Under the pieces are notes generated by a model that saw only the letters and a list, made by a program, of their open reading frames with translations, was not told the DNA's origin and ran no database searches. This document shows, piece after piece, positions 9,542-20,620 of a stretch of 64,000 nucleotides of DNA. The stretch is from positions 109,888 through 173,887 of the forward strand of contig NW_017567023.1 of the NCBI RefSeq assembly GCF_001661265.1. Direction: 5' to 3'. Positions within the stretch are counted from its first letter, which is position 1, and each line of letters opens with the position of its first letter. The position numbers were made by a program, and so were the translations under genes. The stretch comes from Saitoella complicata NRRL Y-17804. Lineage: Eukaryota > Ascomycota > Saitoellomycetes > Saitoellales > Saitoellaceae.

Positions 9542-11451
9542 ATGTGCGGCATCCTCTTCCGCCTCTACCGTCATGACAACAACAAATCGGAATCCGTAGA
9601 TCAGCTTTACCCCCTCGTCAAAGCCCGCGGACCCGATGTCTTCGCTATACATACCGTACAGCACGGTGAATGGGTGTTGGAGTTCACGTCGAGCGTACTA
9701 CATCTGAGAGGAAGCGATGGACCGACAGCGCAGCCGTTGAGGAGTGGGAGTGGGGATGTGCTGTGTTGGAATGGAGAAGCTTACCGTGGCCTCCCTACTG
9801 CTGACCTCGCTGAGCCAGCCACAAACGACGGTGCGCTTCTCCTCTCGACGCTGAGCGCCCACGAGAAAGATGTCGCGGGGGTCATGGGTGCAGTGAGGGG
9901 TGAGTGGGCGATGGTCTATTACGAGAAAGAGGCGGGTAGAGTGTGGATCGGACGCGATTGTCTGGGAAGGCGATCGTTATTGGTGAGGAGGGAAGGTGCG
10001 GGTGGGTTTGCGCTGAGTAGTGTTAGTGATGGAGGAAGGGAGTGGGAGGAGGTGAAGGCTGATGGGTTGTATTGCATCGACCTTGACGATCTTCCGGCTT
10101 CTGGTGATGTATGTTGTTGACCTTTTAGGCCGTGATGAATTGTGACGCTGACTCACGATCATAGATTCCTCTGACTCGCATACCCTTCCTCCCCCAACAA
10201 CCCCAAACACCCTCCTCCCCTACCGCGAGCATGACCCTTCCCTACCCACCCCTCAACGCAACCCCCCCATCCCCCAACGACGACGTCGATGCCGACGAGC
10301 TCGATAAGCACACCTCTGCCCTCCACGAAGCCCTCATCCGCTCACTCCAGACCCGAACACAGACAATCCCGGCCCTGAGCCTTCACCCCGATTCCTCCTC
10401 CTCTTCCGGTGGCCCTTCGGATCACCCACGGATAGCCGTCCTGTTCTCCGGGGGCCTGGATTGTGCAGTCCTAGCACGACTCTTGGACAATGTCCTGCCA
10501 CAGGGAGAGCCCGTTGATCTGGTCAACGTCGCGTTCGAGAATCCGCGGAGTATCCAGAACGCCAAAAATGAAAAACTCGGCGCCGCGAAACGGGCAGCGA
10601 AACTCAAACTCAAAATGAACGGCACTGTCGAATCGTCGTTGGAGAAGAAGGTGGAGGAGAAGGTGGAGGAGAAGGTGGAGGTGGAGGATGAGGATGAGGA
10701 TTGGTATGCCCACTGTCCGGATCGCATAACTGGTCTCCAAGGGTGGCGGGAATTACTCTCTGTCACAGACTACAGGCGACCTTACCGCTTCGTCGAAGTC
10801 AATGTCCCGTACGCTGAGGCTATGTCGCACAAACCACGAATCGTGGATCTCATATGGCCGAACGACACGGTAATGGACGTATCGATCGGGATGGCGTTCT
10901 ACTTCGCTGCCCGTGCCCATGGTCGCCTAAGGGTGTCGAATACGGATGGGATGGAGGTGGTACAGGAAGAAGAGTATGACTCCCAAGCCCGAGTTTTCCT
11001 GAGTGGGTTGGGCGCGGATGAGTTATTTGGCGGCTACTCGCGACATGGGAACGCGTATCGCACCAATGGATGGGCAGGGTTAGTTGAGGAGCTCAAGTTG
11101 GATTTAGCACGGTTACCGACGCGGAATTTGGGGAGGGATGATAGAGTCATCGCTCATTGGTCACGGGAGGCACGGTATCCCTTCCTCGACGAGGAGGTGG
11201 TTTCGTTGGCGTGTAGCTTGCCAGCGCATATCAAGCTCTGTCCCCCACCGCCTGCAGCTGGAAAAGAGACGGATGGGAGTGGGGAGGTGGTGGCAGGGGA
11301 GAAAGAGTTGTTGAGGAGGGTCGCGAGGAGGGTGGGGTTGGTGAAGAGTGGGGGGGAGAAGAAGAGGGCTGTACAGTTTGGGAGTAGGACTGCGAGGATG
11401 GAGGTTGAGGAGGTTAAGGGGAGGGGGATGGGAGCGGTTAAGGTTAGATAG
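9542..11451 (+). CDS. Asparagine synthetase domain-containing protein 1-like (class II glutamine amidotransferase + synthetase)
   Basis: Two exons, 9542-10108 and 10165-11451, 617 residues. I chose the ATG giving MCGIL because Cys2 is the N-terminal nucleophile of class II (GATase 2) glutaminase domains. Domain order is GATase 2 (about 2-195), a Ser/Pro linker, then an ATP-pyrophosphatase asparagine-synthetase domain with SGGLD at 284-288 and SGLGADELFGGY further on. This matches the ASNSD1/YML096W group rather than canonical Asn1/Asn2. An acidic Lys/Glu/Val repeat insert (VEEKVEEKVEEKVEV, about 361-375) interrupts the synthetase domain and is expected to be a surface loop. The enzyme activity of this subgroup is poorly defined. 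Confidence 0.9.
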
Positions 11452-11719
11452 CTGGTTATATAGATGGGGTGGTGGCATAAAGCTGTAGGAGTGAGTGAGC
11501 TCGTTGAGGGACCTAGCGATGGGCGGTCTATTACGTCCATGAGACTCGCAAGAGAAAGAAAAGCGCAAATCATCCTCATTCAAAGCAACCAACTCTTCTC
11601 CGTTACATCATGGCTGTATCCGCTGCCCAACCGCGCATCCAGGCTGCAGCTACCCGATAACCCGCAACACCCTCTCCAATATCACCGCGAACCTCCAAAA
11701 CGACCAGCATACATCCCCA

Positions 11720-13880
11720 ATGGCAGCTGCTGCACCACGGCATGGAGATCTAATCACATTCGACGACGATGACGACGCAGAAGCAGAAGCAGAAGTCGTG
11801 GACGAGAAAGCAGCAGTAGCGGCTGGTGTTCATGGTGACCATATCGATCCAACGTCGCCGAAGGTCGCAGTGGCAGAAGCGTATGTCATTGGTTATCAAT
11901 CTTGATTTGATGCTGATGGACCATAGGACGTTGGCGCACATGAGCATCGAAACGAGCACAGAAACACCCTTCCCGCAGATAAGCGCCATGAAACCGACGA
12001 TTAAGCTCGAGCGGTTGGCGCCGTCGCCAAGTCCGGGTGGTACGCCAAACGAAGGCGAGGACAGTTCGGCGACACAGGAGATTACGAACATGTTGGATTC
12101 GCTGGATACGCTCGATATTGCCGGCGCGAAAGGAAAGACACACAAAGAACACGGAGAGCTGGCTATGGAACCGCCGGCACCTGACGCGCGGAAACCGACA
12201 CCGGAACCGGAAGTGGGGTTTGATTTTGGGAGGTTTTTGGAGATGTTGCGACATCGTTCCGCCGATCCCGTTGCTCGATACATGAAATCGTACGTCACTC
12301 CTCCTCTCGCCTCTGCTCCTCCTCCAGGAAAATGTGACTGATGAGGTGTCCGACAGTTTTTTGTCCGAGTTCGCGAAAAAGCAATGGCGAGTCGAGGAGC
12401 AGGTGAGGATTATTCAAGAATTCCTCGATTTCATACACGAGAAGATGAGTGCGCCAGGGACACCCTGGGCCAACGTCTCAGACGCGGAGTTCGCCAACGC
12501 AAGAGAAGGAATGGAGAAGCTCGTGATGAACCGGCTGTACGCTCTGACGTTCTCGCCGCTGGTGATCGAGAAGCGGAAGAAAGAGCAAGGGAGGGAAAAG
12601 GGGGTGAGAGAGACAGGGCATGAAGAGGATGTGGAAAGGGATGAGCAATTGGAGATGAAGATGAGGGTGTATGCGTGGGTGAGGGAGGAACATTTGGATA
12701 TCCCGTGTACACCGATGAACGAGACGTTCCTTAAGTTGGCTGGTGAAGGTACGTTTCCCCCCCCTCCTCCCCCTCCTCTTCTCGAGCTAATCGTGCGAGG
12801 ACAACAGAGCTGTGCAAGATCAACTCATACAGAGCACCGAGGGATAAATTGATCTGTATCCTTAACTGCTCAAAAGTCATCTTCGGCCTCCTCCGCCACG
12901 CCTCCATCACCGAATCCGCAGACTCCTTCCTCCCATTTCTCATCCTCGTCATCCTACGCTCGCGTCCCGCGCACCTTATCTCGAACCTGATGTTTGTGCA
13001 AAGATTTAGGGGGGAGGGTGGGTTAGGAGGGGAGGGTGGTTATTACTTGAGCAGTTTGGGGGGAGCAGTTGGGTTTTTGGAGGGGATTGGGAGGGGGGAT
13101 TTAACGGTGAGCGATGAAGAATTTGAGCGGTAAGTCATTGGTACATAAGCAGAGGCATTGACTGATGGATTGGTGGATAGGAATGTTGAGAATGCGATTT
13201 CGACGATAGCGGAAGAGGATGCACACCTCGCGGCTACTGCTTCACCATCAGAACCCTCGACCCCACCTCCAGTCACTACACCACCACCAGACGAAACCGA
13301 AACTGAAATCGAAGCCCCGGTAGTAGTGACCACACCCCGGCCATTACTTGCACCAACACGCGAGATATTATCAAAGTCCTCTAACGCGATCAAAACGATA
13401 TCAAAACCTTTGAGTGGGATTGGGAGCAGGTTTTGGAGTACGGCGGCGGCGGTGAGTGACAGTGTGCGCGGGGGCGGACAAGTTACGGAAGATGAAGGGG
13501 AGGTGGTGGAGGATAAGGTGAGAGGAGGGACGGGGTTGGATGAGGGGGAGGAGAGGGGGGCGAGGGTTGGCAGACGGGGGTCAAGGCCAGGAGAGGATGA
13601 GGGTGAGGGTGGGGATGGACCGCCATTACCGGCTCGACGGTCGACACTTTCGACTCAAGTGACGCCGTTCACCGGCCTACCACCCGACCTCACCGCCGAA
13701 TCCGCCTCAATGGAGACTTACGAAGCCGAACGTCGGGCTCGGGAGGAACATGCGGAGACAGTTGAGACGTTAGCTCAGATGTTTCCGGGTGTGGAGAGGG
13801 AGGTTGTCGAGGTTGTTGTTATTGAGAAGGCTGGGAGGGTTGGAAGTTGTGTTGATGTGTTGTTGGAGATGGGGGGATGA
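11720..13880 (+). CDS. VPS9: Vps9-domain Rab5-family guanine-nucleotide exchange factor with C-terminal CUE domain
   Basis: Five exons: 11720-11880, 11927-12289, 12357-12748, 12808-13129 and 13181-13880, 645 residues. The N terminus is acidic and disordered. A helical bundle begins near 180, and the VPS9 core spans about 215-400, with LVMNRLYALTFSPL, ADSFLPFLILVILRS and YLSSLGGAVGFLE matching the family signature that engages the Rab switch regions. A Pro/Asp-rich linker leads to a CUE domain at about 605-645, with the MFP motif at about 613 and the LL pair near 641 used for ubiquitin binding. Vps9/Rabex-type proteins activate Vps21/Rab5 at endosomes and couple this to ubiquitinated cargo. 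Two of the introns are only 46-51 nt. Assignment to Vps9 itself is by architecture. Confidence 0.9.
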
Positions 13881-14134
13881 ATACCTAGTTAAGCATATAG
13901 CATTGCGTATTGTTTTTCTCGAGTAGGTTCTTTCATGGTTGCCGGATTGGGTAGGTCGACGTTACACCCTGTGCCGCCTACGGACGTCGTGCTGCCGCCA
14001 AAACCGCGCACGGTCCAAGTGATCGCCAACCGAAACTTCCCCAGTTACACGAAATAAAGACCCCCACCACTGCAGCCATCCGGACAAATCCCTCGCTTTC
14101 AAACGCTTAGGCTTTAGATGGATCAGGATAAGCA

Positions 14135-15268
14135 ATGGCTTTACGTCTCTCTTCTGCGCTATTTACCCTCCTTCTCATCCTTGCTGCTGTCTACTTGAAG
14201 AACGTCGTGTTGCACCTCACCACCAATCCTCTTTGGCAACAACATCCAGGAAAAGCGATGCATCCAAAGTTTCTGGCTAGTGTTTTGGTGGCGTCGGCGG
14301 CGGGAAGTGCGAGTGCGAGTGCGAGTGTTAATGCTGTGGAGGTTGGGAATGAGAGTGTGTTGAATGCGAATTTGACGAGGGATGTTGTGCCTATTCCTGT
14401 TCATAGGTGAGTCGAAGTCAGAGGGTGTGATTTGATGGGGTGTATGCTAATTGATGGGTGTGTAGTCACAACGACTACTGGCGCACGACGCCCCTCCTCT
14501 CCGCTCTCTCCTACGGCTTGACCTCCGTCGAAGCCGATGTCTGGCTCATTAACGGCACTCTCTTCGTCGGGCACGATCGTGGTGCATTGGATGTCGAGAA
14601 GACCTTCGCGAACTTGTATATCGACCCGCTCGTCCAGTTGTTGGAGAATATCAACCAGAATGCTGGAGAGTTTGAGGCGACGGGGTGGAATGGCGTTTTC
14701 TCGATGGATAACACTCGGTCGTTACAGCTTCTCGTTGATTTAAAGAGTATGTCTGCGAAGCTCGCATGCTAAAGTACATGCTGACTTCTCAAACATAGCT
14801 GATGGTCCGGAGACTTGGCCTTACGTCCTTCAAGCGCTTGAGCCTTTGCGTGAGCGCGGATGGTTGACGAACTACAACGGTTCTGCCGTCACGAATGGCG
14901 CTGTTACCGTCGTTGGAACAGGCAACACCCCCCTTCAGCAAGTCATCGCTCAGAACAGCACTCGCGACGCTTTCTTCGATGCCCCTCTTGCGTCCCTGAA
15001 TGCGACGTTCACACCCGCGGTTTCACCGTTGGCAAGTACGAACTGGGCCAAGGCAGTAGGCTGGAACGGAATTCGCGATATCTCCCAGAAACAGCGCCAC
15101 GCTATTCGCGATCAAGTCGCGACAGCCCACGCAGCCGGCTTGAAGGTCAGGTATTGGGGATACCCCAACTGGCCCGTCTGGGCACGCGATAACATCTGGA
15201 AGGTATTGGTCGAGGAGGGTGTCGATTGGTTGAATGTCGACGATTTGAGTGGTATCGCTGAGTTCTGA
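14135..15268 (+). CDS. Aim6-like PLC-type phosphodiesterase, signal-anchored
   Basis: Exons 14135-14406, 14466-14746 and 14799-15268, 340 residues. A hydrophobic signal anchor covers about 5-27. Then comes a TIM-barrel phosphodiesterase fold: SHNDYWRTTPLLSAL and SVEADVWLINGTLFVGHD hold the His/Asn and Glu/Asp metal and catalytic residues, and RYWGYPNW and WLNVDDLSG lie near the end. This is the layout of 'altered inheritance of mitochondria protein 6', a relative of glycerophosphodiesterases and PI-PLCs. Its substrate is unknown. Several N-glycosylation sequons fit a secretory location. An overlapping upstream ATG (14118, other frame) precedes the start. Confidence 0.87.
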
Positions 15269-16269
15269 ATCCAGAAGGAAAGGGTGGTTACGACGTGGGC
15301 GGGAGCGTGGGGGTGGGAGTGGGTACTGAGGTGGGTTTTGGGGTGGGTGGTGTGGGTTGGTGATGTATGTTTAGGACGGGTGTGAGCTTTTTTGCATGAC
15401 TATTTGACTTACTGGTATGATTAGAGTGGTAGAAAAGACTATTGGTATGGTGATTTTTGTTTCGTGAGTGTTCCATAAGGTCACATTGGCAGCGCTCTAC
15501 GTTTTCCGGGATCAAGGGAGTGGGATGCCCATGAACTTTTGCTCGCCGGTAGGGTTAGGCTTAGGGTTGCTACGGAGATCAAACGAATTTGGTCGTCACT
15601 TGCGAACAAGAGACGCGTCTTTTAACACTTTCGGGCACTTCAAGCTGTTTTGTTCTCTATCCAACATACCCGGAGGGTCTCGCACGCCAAGGCCGGTTTT
15701 CCACAAACGCAACCGCAGCCCCAAATAGAAAACAATCTTCTCCTGCAACCGTTGCAGTAGCCAGTTAAGGCGTTCACATTAGCAATGGATCCGGTTAAAG
15801 CAGCTTCATAGCGGAGGGGATAGCCGATCCGGTTTTACTTTAGGACTTTTAGGTGTTGTGGTTCGAAAGAGGAAGGTCGAGCAGGATGGGTTTGACGTCG
15901 ACGTCGTTGAATGAGACTCACCTCCAGGAGCGTCCTGTTGATGGTGGTCGTCCAACCTGACGATGCTCTCTTGAATCTTCGGCGCCGGCGGAGAGGGCAA
16001 ACAGACCAGCTACCGCACTTTCGGCCACGCGCGAGCTCAGTCACGACATCGACGTACGATCGCACTCGAATCGCGACAACACAGCTGTCTGTCTATTCGC
16101 AAGCACTAGGCGATACCTTCCTCCGGCCGCCTGAACCATCTGTCCAATGACATTCCATAGCCATACCCTCCTCGCTTGATTCTGCCTGCTCGTCCGAGAC
16201 AGCCCACCCCCCGTCCGTGCACCAACCGCCGCCTAGTCCAAGAGGAGTAATCTCGAGTAGCAAGGCTAC
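15269..16269. other. Intergenic region with G-rich tract and telomere-like motif
   Basis: 1.0 kb between Aim6-like and PTR2 genes. Bases 15296-15362 are a GGGTGGG-rich tract with at least five G runs of three or more, able to form a G-quadruplex on the plus strand. Bases 15551-15569 read AGGGTTAGGCTTAGGGTTG, close to the fungal telomere unit TTAGGG. No gene is supported. Confidence 0.5.
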
Positions 16270-18275
16270 ATGTCACTACAACGCACTAAATGGGCGGGCA
16301 TGCCCTCCTTCGCAACCAACTTTCTCGCAAGGAAAGAGCGGAGAGCATACGCGTACAAGCCTATCGACGTTGAGATGACGAGTTCGGAGAGGACGCAGAT
16401 TCCTGTTCAGCTTCATGAGATTGGGAGGGAGGAGGGCATTATGAGCGCGAATTTTGATATTGCTGGTGGATCAGTGCCGGTTTCTAAGGAGGGTGATCGT
16501 GACAAGGACGTGCATGGGGAGTTTGTGCGGAGTGCCAGTACGGTGGGGTCAGGATCAGTGGATGAACTCGAAGATGGGGAGGTCGAACCCACGGAAGAAG
16601 AGCTCAGTACACTGCGTCGAGTCTCCGATAACATTCCGTTGTCGGCGTGGTTCGTTGTCGTCGTCGAGCTGTGCGAGCGGTTCGCCTACTACGGCCTGAG
16701 CGGCCCCTTCCAGGTAGAGCTATTCTTACCCAGAGCAACATCCATGTGTGCTGATAAGAAGCTTTACAGAACTACATCCAGTTTCCTTACAACAACGGCG
16801 ACCTCAAACAACCGGGTGCCATCGGTCTTGGCCAACAAGGCGCTACGGCCCTCTCCCAGTTCTTCCAGTTCTGGTGTTACGTGACCCCTATCCTCGGTGC
16901 CATCGTCGCGGACCAGTATATTGGAAAGTACAAGACCATCTCGCTCTTCTGTGCGTTTTACATGGTCGGACTGCTCGTTCTTGTCTGTACGTCAGTTCCG
17001 TCGGCTATCAGAGCAGGCTCGAGTCTGGGTGGCATCATCACGGCGATGATCGTAATTGGTCTGGGAACAGGTGGAATCAAGAGCAATGTCAGTCCGATGG
17101 TTGCGGAGCAGTATCGGCGTACCCGCAGAGTGGTCAAGACTCTGAAGAATGGTGAGAGGGTCATCGTCGATCCAGCCATCACGATCCAGAGGATTTTCAT
17201 GGTCTTCTATTGGTGTATCAATGTTGGGTCGTTGAGTGCGATCGCGACGACGGAGCTAGAACATCACAAGGGATTTTGGCAGGCGTATTTGTTGCCGCTT
17301 TGCGTGTTCTTTATCGCCATCCTATTCTTGGTCATTGGAAAGCCGTATTACGTGACTCGACCACCGACTGGATCTGTCGTATTGAGAGCCTTCCAAGCTG
17401 GATGGATCGCGATCTGCAATGGAGGCAAGCTCGAGGCAGCGAAACCTTCTGTTCCGGCCGGACGCGGATTCGATAAGTGGAAGCAACTCTGGGATGACCA
17501 ATTTATCGACGAACTCAAGCGCGCTCTTGTCGCCTGCCGAATCTTCATTGCGTATCCATTCTACTGGGTATGCTATGGTCAGATGACGAACAATCTCGTC
17601 TCTCAAGCTGCTACGATGCAAACCAACGGCGTTCCCAACGACTTGCTCCAGAACTTTGACCCTATCGCACTGATCATCTTCATCCCGATCTGCGATCAGT
17701 TCTTGTATCCGTTCTTGCGCAAGGTTGGGATCCCGTTCAAGCCCATCTCCAGAATCACGGTTGGTTTCTTCATGGCTGCACTGGCGATGGCATACGCCGC
17801 AATCATCCAACATGTCATCTACTCTTCCGGTCCAAACTACGAGTACCCTTCCGGCGCTTCCGTCCCAAACAACGTCAACGTATGGCTGCAGATCCCGGCA
17901 TATGTCCTCATCGCCTTCTCCGAGATCTTCGCCTCAATCACTGGTCTCGAGTACGCCTTCACCAAAGCTCCGCCCTCGATGAAATCGTTCATCATGTCCA
18001 TGTTTCTCCTCACCAACGCATTCGGTGCAGCAATCAACATCGGGTTATCGACAGTTGCCGTGGATCCGAAGTTGGTGTGGATGTATACGGGCATTTCGGC
18101 TGCGTGCGCAATCGCAGGTGCGGTGTTTTGGCTTTCCTTCAGGCACTATAACAAGATCGAAGATGAGATGAATGCGTTGGAGGGGAAGAGGGAGGGTGCT
18201 GTTGCTGTGGGCAAGGTCGAGCAGGTGCATCCTAGTACTGGGGCGGTGATGGACGTTGAGAGTGATAAGGTATAA
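16270..18275 (+). CDS. PTR2: PTR2-type proton-coupled di/tripeptide transporter
   Basis: Two exons, 16270-16713 and 16770-18275, 649 residues. After a cytosolic, acidic N terminus of about 115 residues, the E-x-x-E-R-F-x-Y-Y signature of POT carriers is present as ELCERFAYYGL in TM1. Other family marks are LGTGGIKSNVSPMVAEQY and FYWCINVGSL in the TM4-TM5 region, and FAYPFYWVCYGQ-like residues later (IAYPFYWVCYGQMTNN). Twelve helices plus the usual fungal TM7-8 region are visible, ending in a charged tail. It imports small peptides with protons across the plasma membrane. Fungal homologues are controlled by ubiquitination and amino-acid signals, which is known for the family and not visible here. 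It converges on eL6. Confidence 0.95.
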
Positions 18276-19572
18276 ATGAGATGAGGTGCTCGGCTTCTAC
18301 ATGTACACAACATCTACTATGATTTAACAGGTCCTGAAATCAACCGTGTCGCCTATTGCTGCAACGAAACGTGAATCATCTGACTGGCATGCACAAGGAA
18401 ATCATTGTCACACACTTTTTATTGAGCTTCATCGTGGTTACAAATGACATGGTAAGTATCATCCTTGCTATTGACAATCTCGTTTCTTTCGCTTTCTCAC
18501 GGTCGATGTAAGGGCGCCTTGTCCGGCACGCAATAAAAACCACCATGGCACGGTAACAATCCACGGGTTTGGTATGGACTTACGAATCTTCAAGGATTAG
18601 AGTAGAAATAGGTTTGCTAGAAACAACTCTGTATACTCTAACATTTCCTCTCTTCCCTGTGAAGCCGTACGACTATACAAACCTGCTCATTGCGAGTGAT
18701 GTCTAGCTATAGCAGCTGCTGTGGCACAAATCATCGGTGGCACTCGCGGCCGGATCCGGAGTATCACCTCGCCATCTATTTCGAAAGCAGAAGGTTCATA
18801 CTTATTCTCCGGATTGACAAGTCAAGAAAGCTTACTCGCAAACTTTGAACGTTTCTCGGTCCTTTTCGCAACTTCACGCGGTCGCAACGTTAACCTGCAA
18901 CGTGAGAACGCGCACTTCGCCGCCGTGGTACACTGTACGTCAAGAATCGAGATCTGGTTATTATGATTCCCCGATGTGATGTTGCTTAAAGGAGCGAAGA
19001 ATAGCAGGAACAGCTGTTAGCCATGCGGAGCGGATGTCGCACGTTCCCGGGCACGGCCTGAGCTTGTGCACGTACACATCATCAGAAACTCAGGCGGGAC
19101 TCGAGGAAGCACAAAAAGCCGAGCAAGTTGTGAGCATCTGCATCAGTGCGAACGAACGTTTTTCAACAACATGTATATTCAGCAGCGAACTAGTCACACT
19201 CACAATTCCAAGGACAATCACCATCACGACCACAAGATAAGAGGAAGCACATCAGTTCACGGAAGGAATCACGAGTGACACCGGTTCAACAGCACAGGAA
19301 GTCGTGTTCATGTCACCCTCTCCGAAGAGACAGCAACATTCCCCACGAAGAAGGGAAGAGAAGAAGCAGAGCATGGCTCGTCGAATGACAAGACGCAGAG
19401 GCTCTGAGTTGTTTTGGAGGAGTGTATTGATGCCTTCCAAGAACCGGCAAAGACCTAACTAAGCAAATCCCCAAAAAACTCCAATCCACAATACCCGCGA
19501 CTAGGCGTACCTAGACAATCCAACTAACAAAGTATCGACATCATTTTACCCATGAGTTCAAAAGCGATACGC
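18276..19572. other. Intergenic region between convergent PTR2 and eL6 genes
   Basis: 1.3 kb containing the two 3' ends. Only short frames occur, with neither gene-like codons nor recognisable domains. I see no RNA gene or repeat. Confidence 0.4.
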
Positions 19573-20154
19573 TTAGAACTTCATGAGGTGAGGGCGGTCA
19601 CCCTTGTTGAGGGAGAAGGAAGAAGCGAGGTAAGACTTCAAGTTGGAGGTCTTGTTGACGGCCTCGAGGATAGCCTTGTCGACGGCCTTCTGGTCGGCAA
19701 CACGGGACTCGGAAACCTGCTTCTTGGCACCCTCACCGAAGAACTCGGCCTCAGTACCCTTCTTGGAAGCGGACTTCTTCTCGCGCTTGAAGTAAGCCTC
19801 GTCGAACTTGGCAACATCAACGGCGGAGACATCGACGGAGGTGGAGGTGGCGATGACGTAGGCAGCGTTGACGCGACGGAGGGGGACACCGTTGATCTTG
19901 AAGGGACCGGTGACGAGGAGGGTACCGTCGGCGAGGGTCTTCAAGAGGACGACACGCTTACCGCGGAAGCGGCCGGCGAGGAGGATGAGGACGGCACCAG
20001 CCTTCAAGGTGGAGCGGACCTTGGCGGGCCGGGCAGTCTTACGGGTAGCCTTGGCGGCGGAGATGTCCTCAGCCGGGTAGAACTTGGGGGCCTTGGAAGC
20101 CGCAATGTTGCGGGTCTGGCCGTTGTTGGCACCGCCGATCTGCTTGGAAGACAT
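19573..20154 (-). CDS. RPL6: 60S ribosomal protein eL6
   Basis: An intronless coding part of 193 residues starts MSSKQIGG. Hallmarks of eL6 are YPAED near 25, [18 protein letters not shown] in the KOW-like core, [17 protein letters not shown] and AYVIATST, and the conserved end [18 protein letters not shown]. Codon choice is strongly biased (AAG, GTC, TCC), as expected for a highly expressed gene. The long open frame on the other strand (19552-20247) is a shadow of this bias. eL6 sits on the solvent side of the large subunit near expansion segments. A 5' UTR intron and a telomere-like box lie upstream (see separate entries). Confidence 0.97.
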   Translation of the reverse strand: MSSKQIGGANNGQTRNIAASKAPKFYPAEDISAAKATRKTARPAKVRSTLKAGAVLILLAGRFRGKRVVLLKTLADGTLLVTGPFKINGVPLRRVNAAYVIATSTSVDVSAVDVAKFDEAYFKREKKSASKKGTEAEFFGEGAKKQVSESRVADQKAVDKAILEAVNKTSNLKSYLASSFSLNKGDRPHLMKF

Positions 20155-20237
20155 CTGACAAGATTGTTAGCAGAATTCGTGAGCAGACGAGAAAAGAACG
20201 GTCTCTATCTCATCTCTCGCTTTCTCCCTGTACACAC
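20155..20237 (-). other. Probable 5' UTR intron of the eL6 gene
   Basis: Reading the minus strand, AAAAG|GTGTGT starts an 83-nt interval that ends CTTGTCAG directly before the eL6 ATG. A perfect branch site TGCTAAC lies 11 nt before the AG. No ATG precedes it in the leader, so it should be a leader intron placed right at the start codon, a common layout for fungal ribosomal protein genes. Confidence 0.65.
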
Positions 20238-20369
20238 CTTTTATTGAGAAGGAAAGCCGGGTTAGTCGCTGGGTCGTCAAATTCCGAACGTCTCGAAGTG
20301 CAAAGTCCTTTTGCTTGGTGTTGTGGCGCGGGGTGGCGAATGCACGCAGATTCGCAAGTCGCGCGCGTA

Positions 20370-20377
20370 AACCCTAA
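20370..20377. promoter_or_regulatory. Telomere-repeat-like (Tbf1-type) box upstream of eL6
   Basis: AACCCTAA (inside TAAACCCTAAATG) lies about 215 bp upstream of the eL6 ATG. Tbf1-like factors bind this TTAGGG-related motif in ribosomal-protein promoters of many fungi. Binding here is inferred from position. Confidence 0.5.
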
Positions 20378-20620
20378 ATGCAGTCGGTCATATTGTGCTG
20401 AACAGATTCCACATTGAAACCCATTATTACTAGGGTCGACGTAGGTGTAGGCCTCAAATAGCTTCTACCTACCTGTTCATGTTGGCGCAACTCCATCCTC
20501 CCCCGGATAATAACCAAATCGTTGGCCCACAGTCAACACAACATCTCCTGATCCTCAAGTACACATTCGATACATAGTTAAGACGATAGATAGATCATCA
20601 GAGTTGTGTTGTTGGGGTGC

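Noticed and set aside
11610-11719. Upstream ATG (11610) as start of the Vps9 gene
   Set aside because: Its frame meets a stop after 16 codons and no donor/acceptor pair joins it to the Vps9 frame. It may be a short upstream ORF.
19552-20247. 231-codon plus-strand frame
   Set aside because: It is the antisense shadow of the eL6 gene, kept open by its codon bias (Leu/Gly/Glu repeats).
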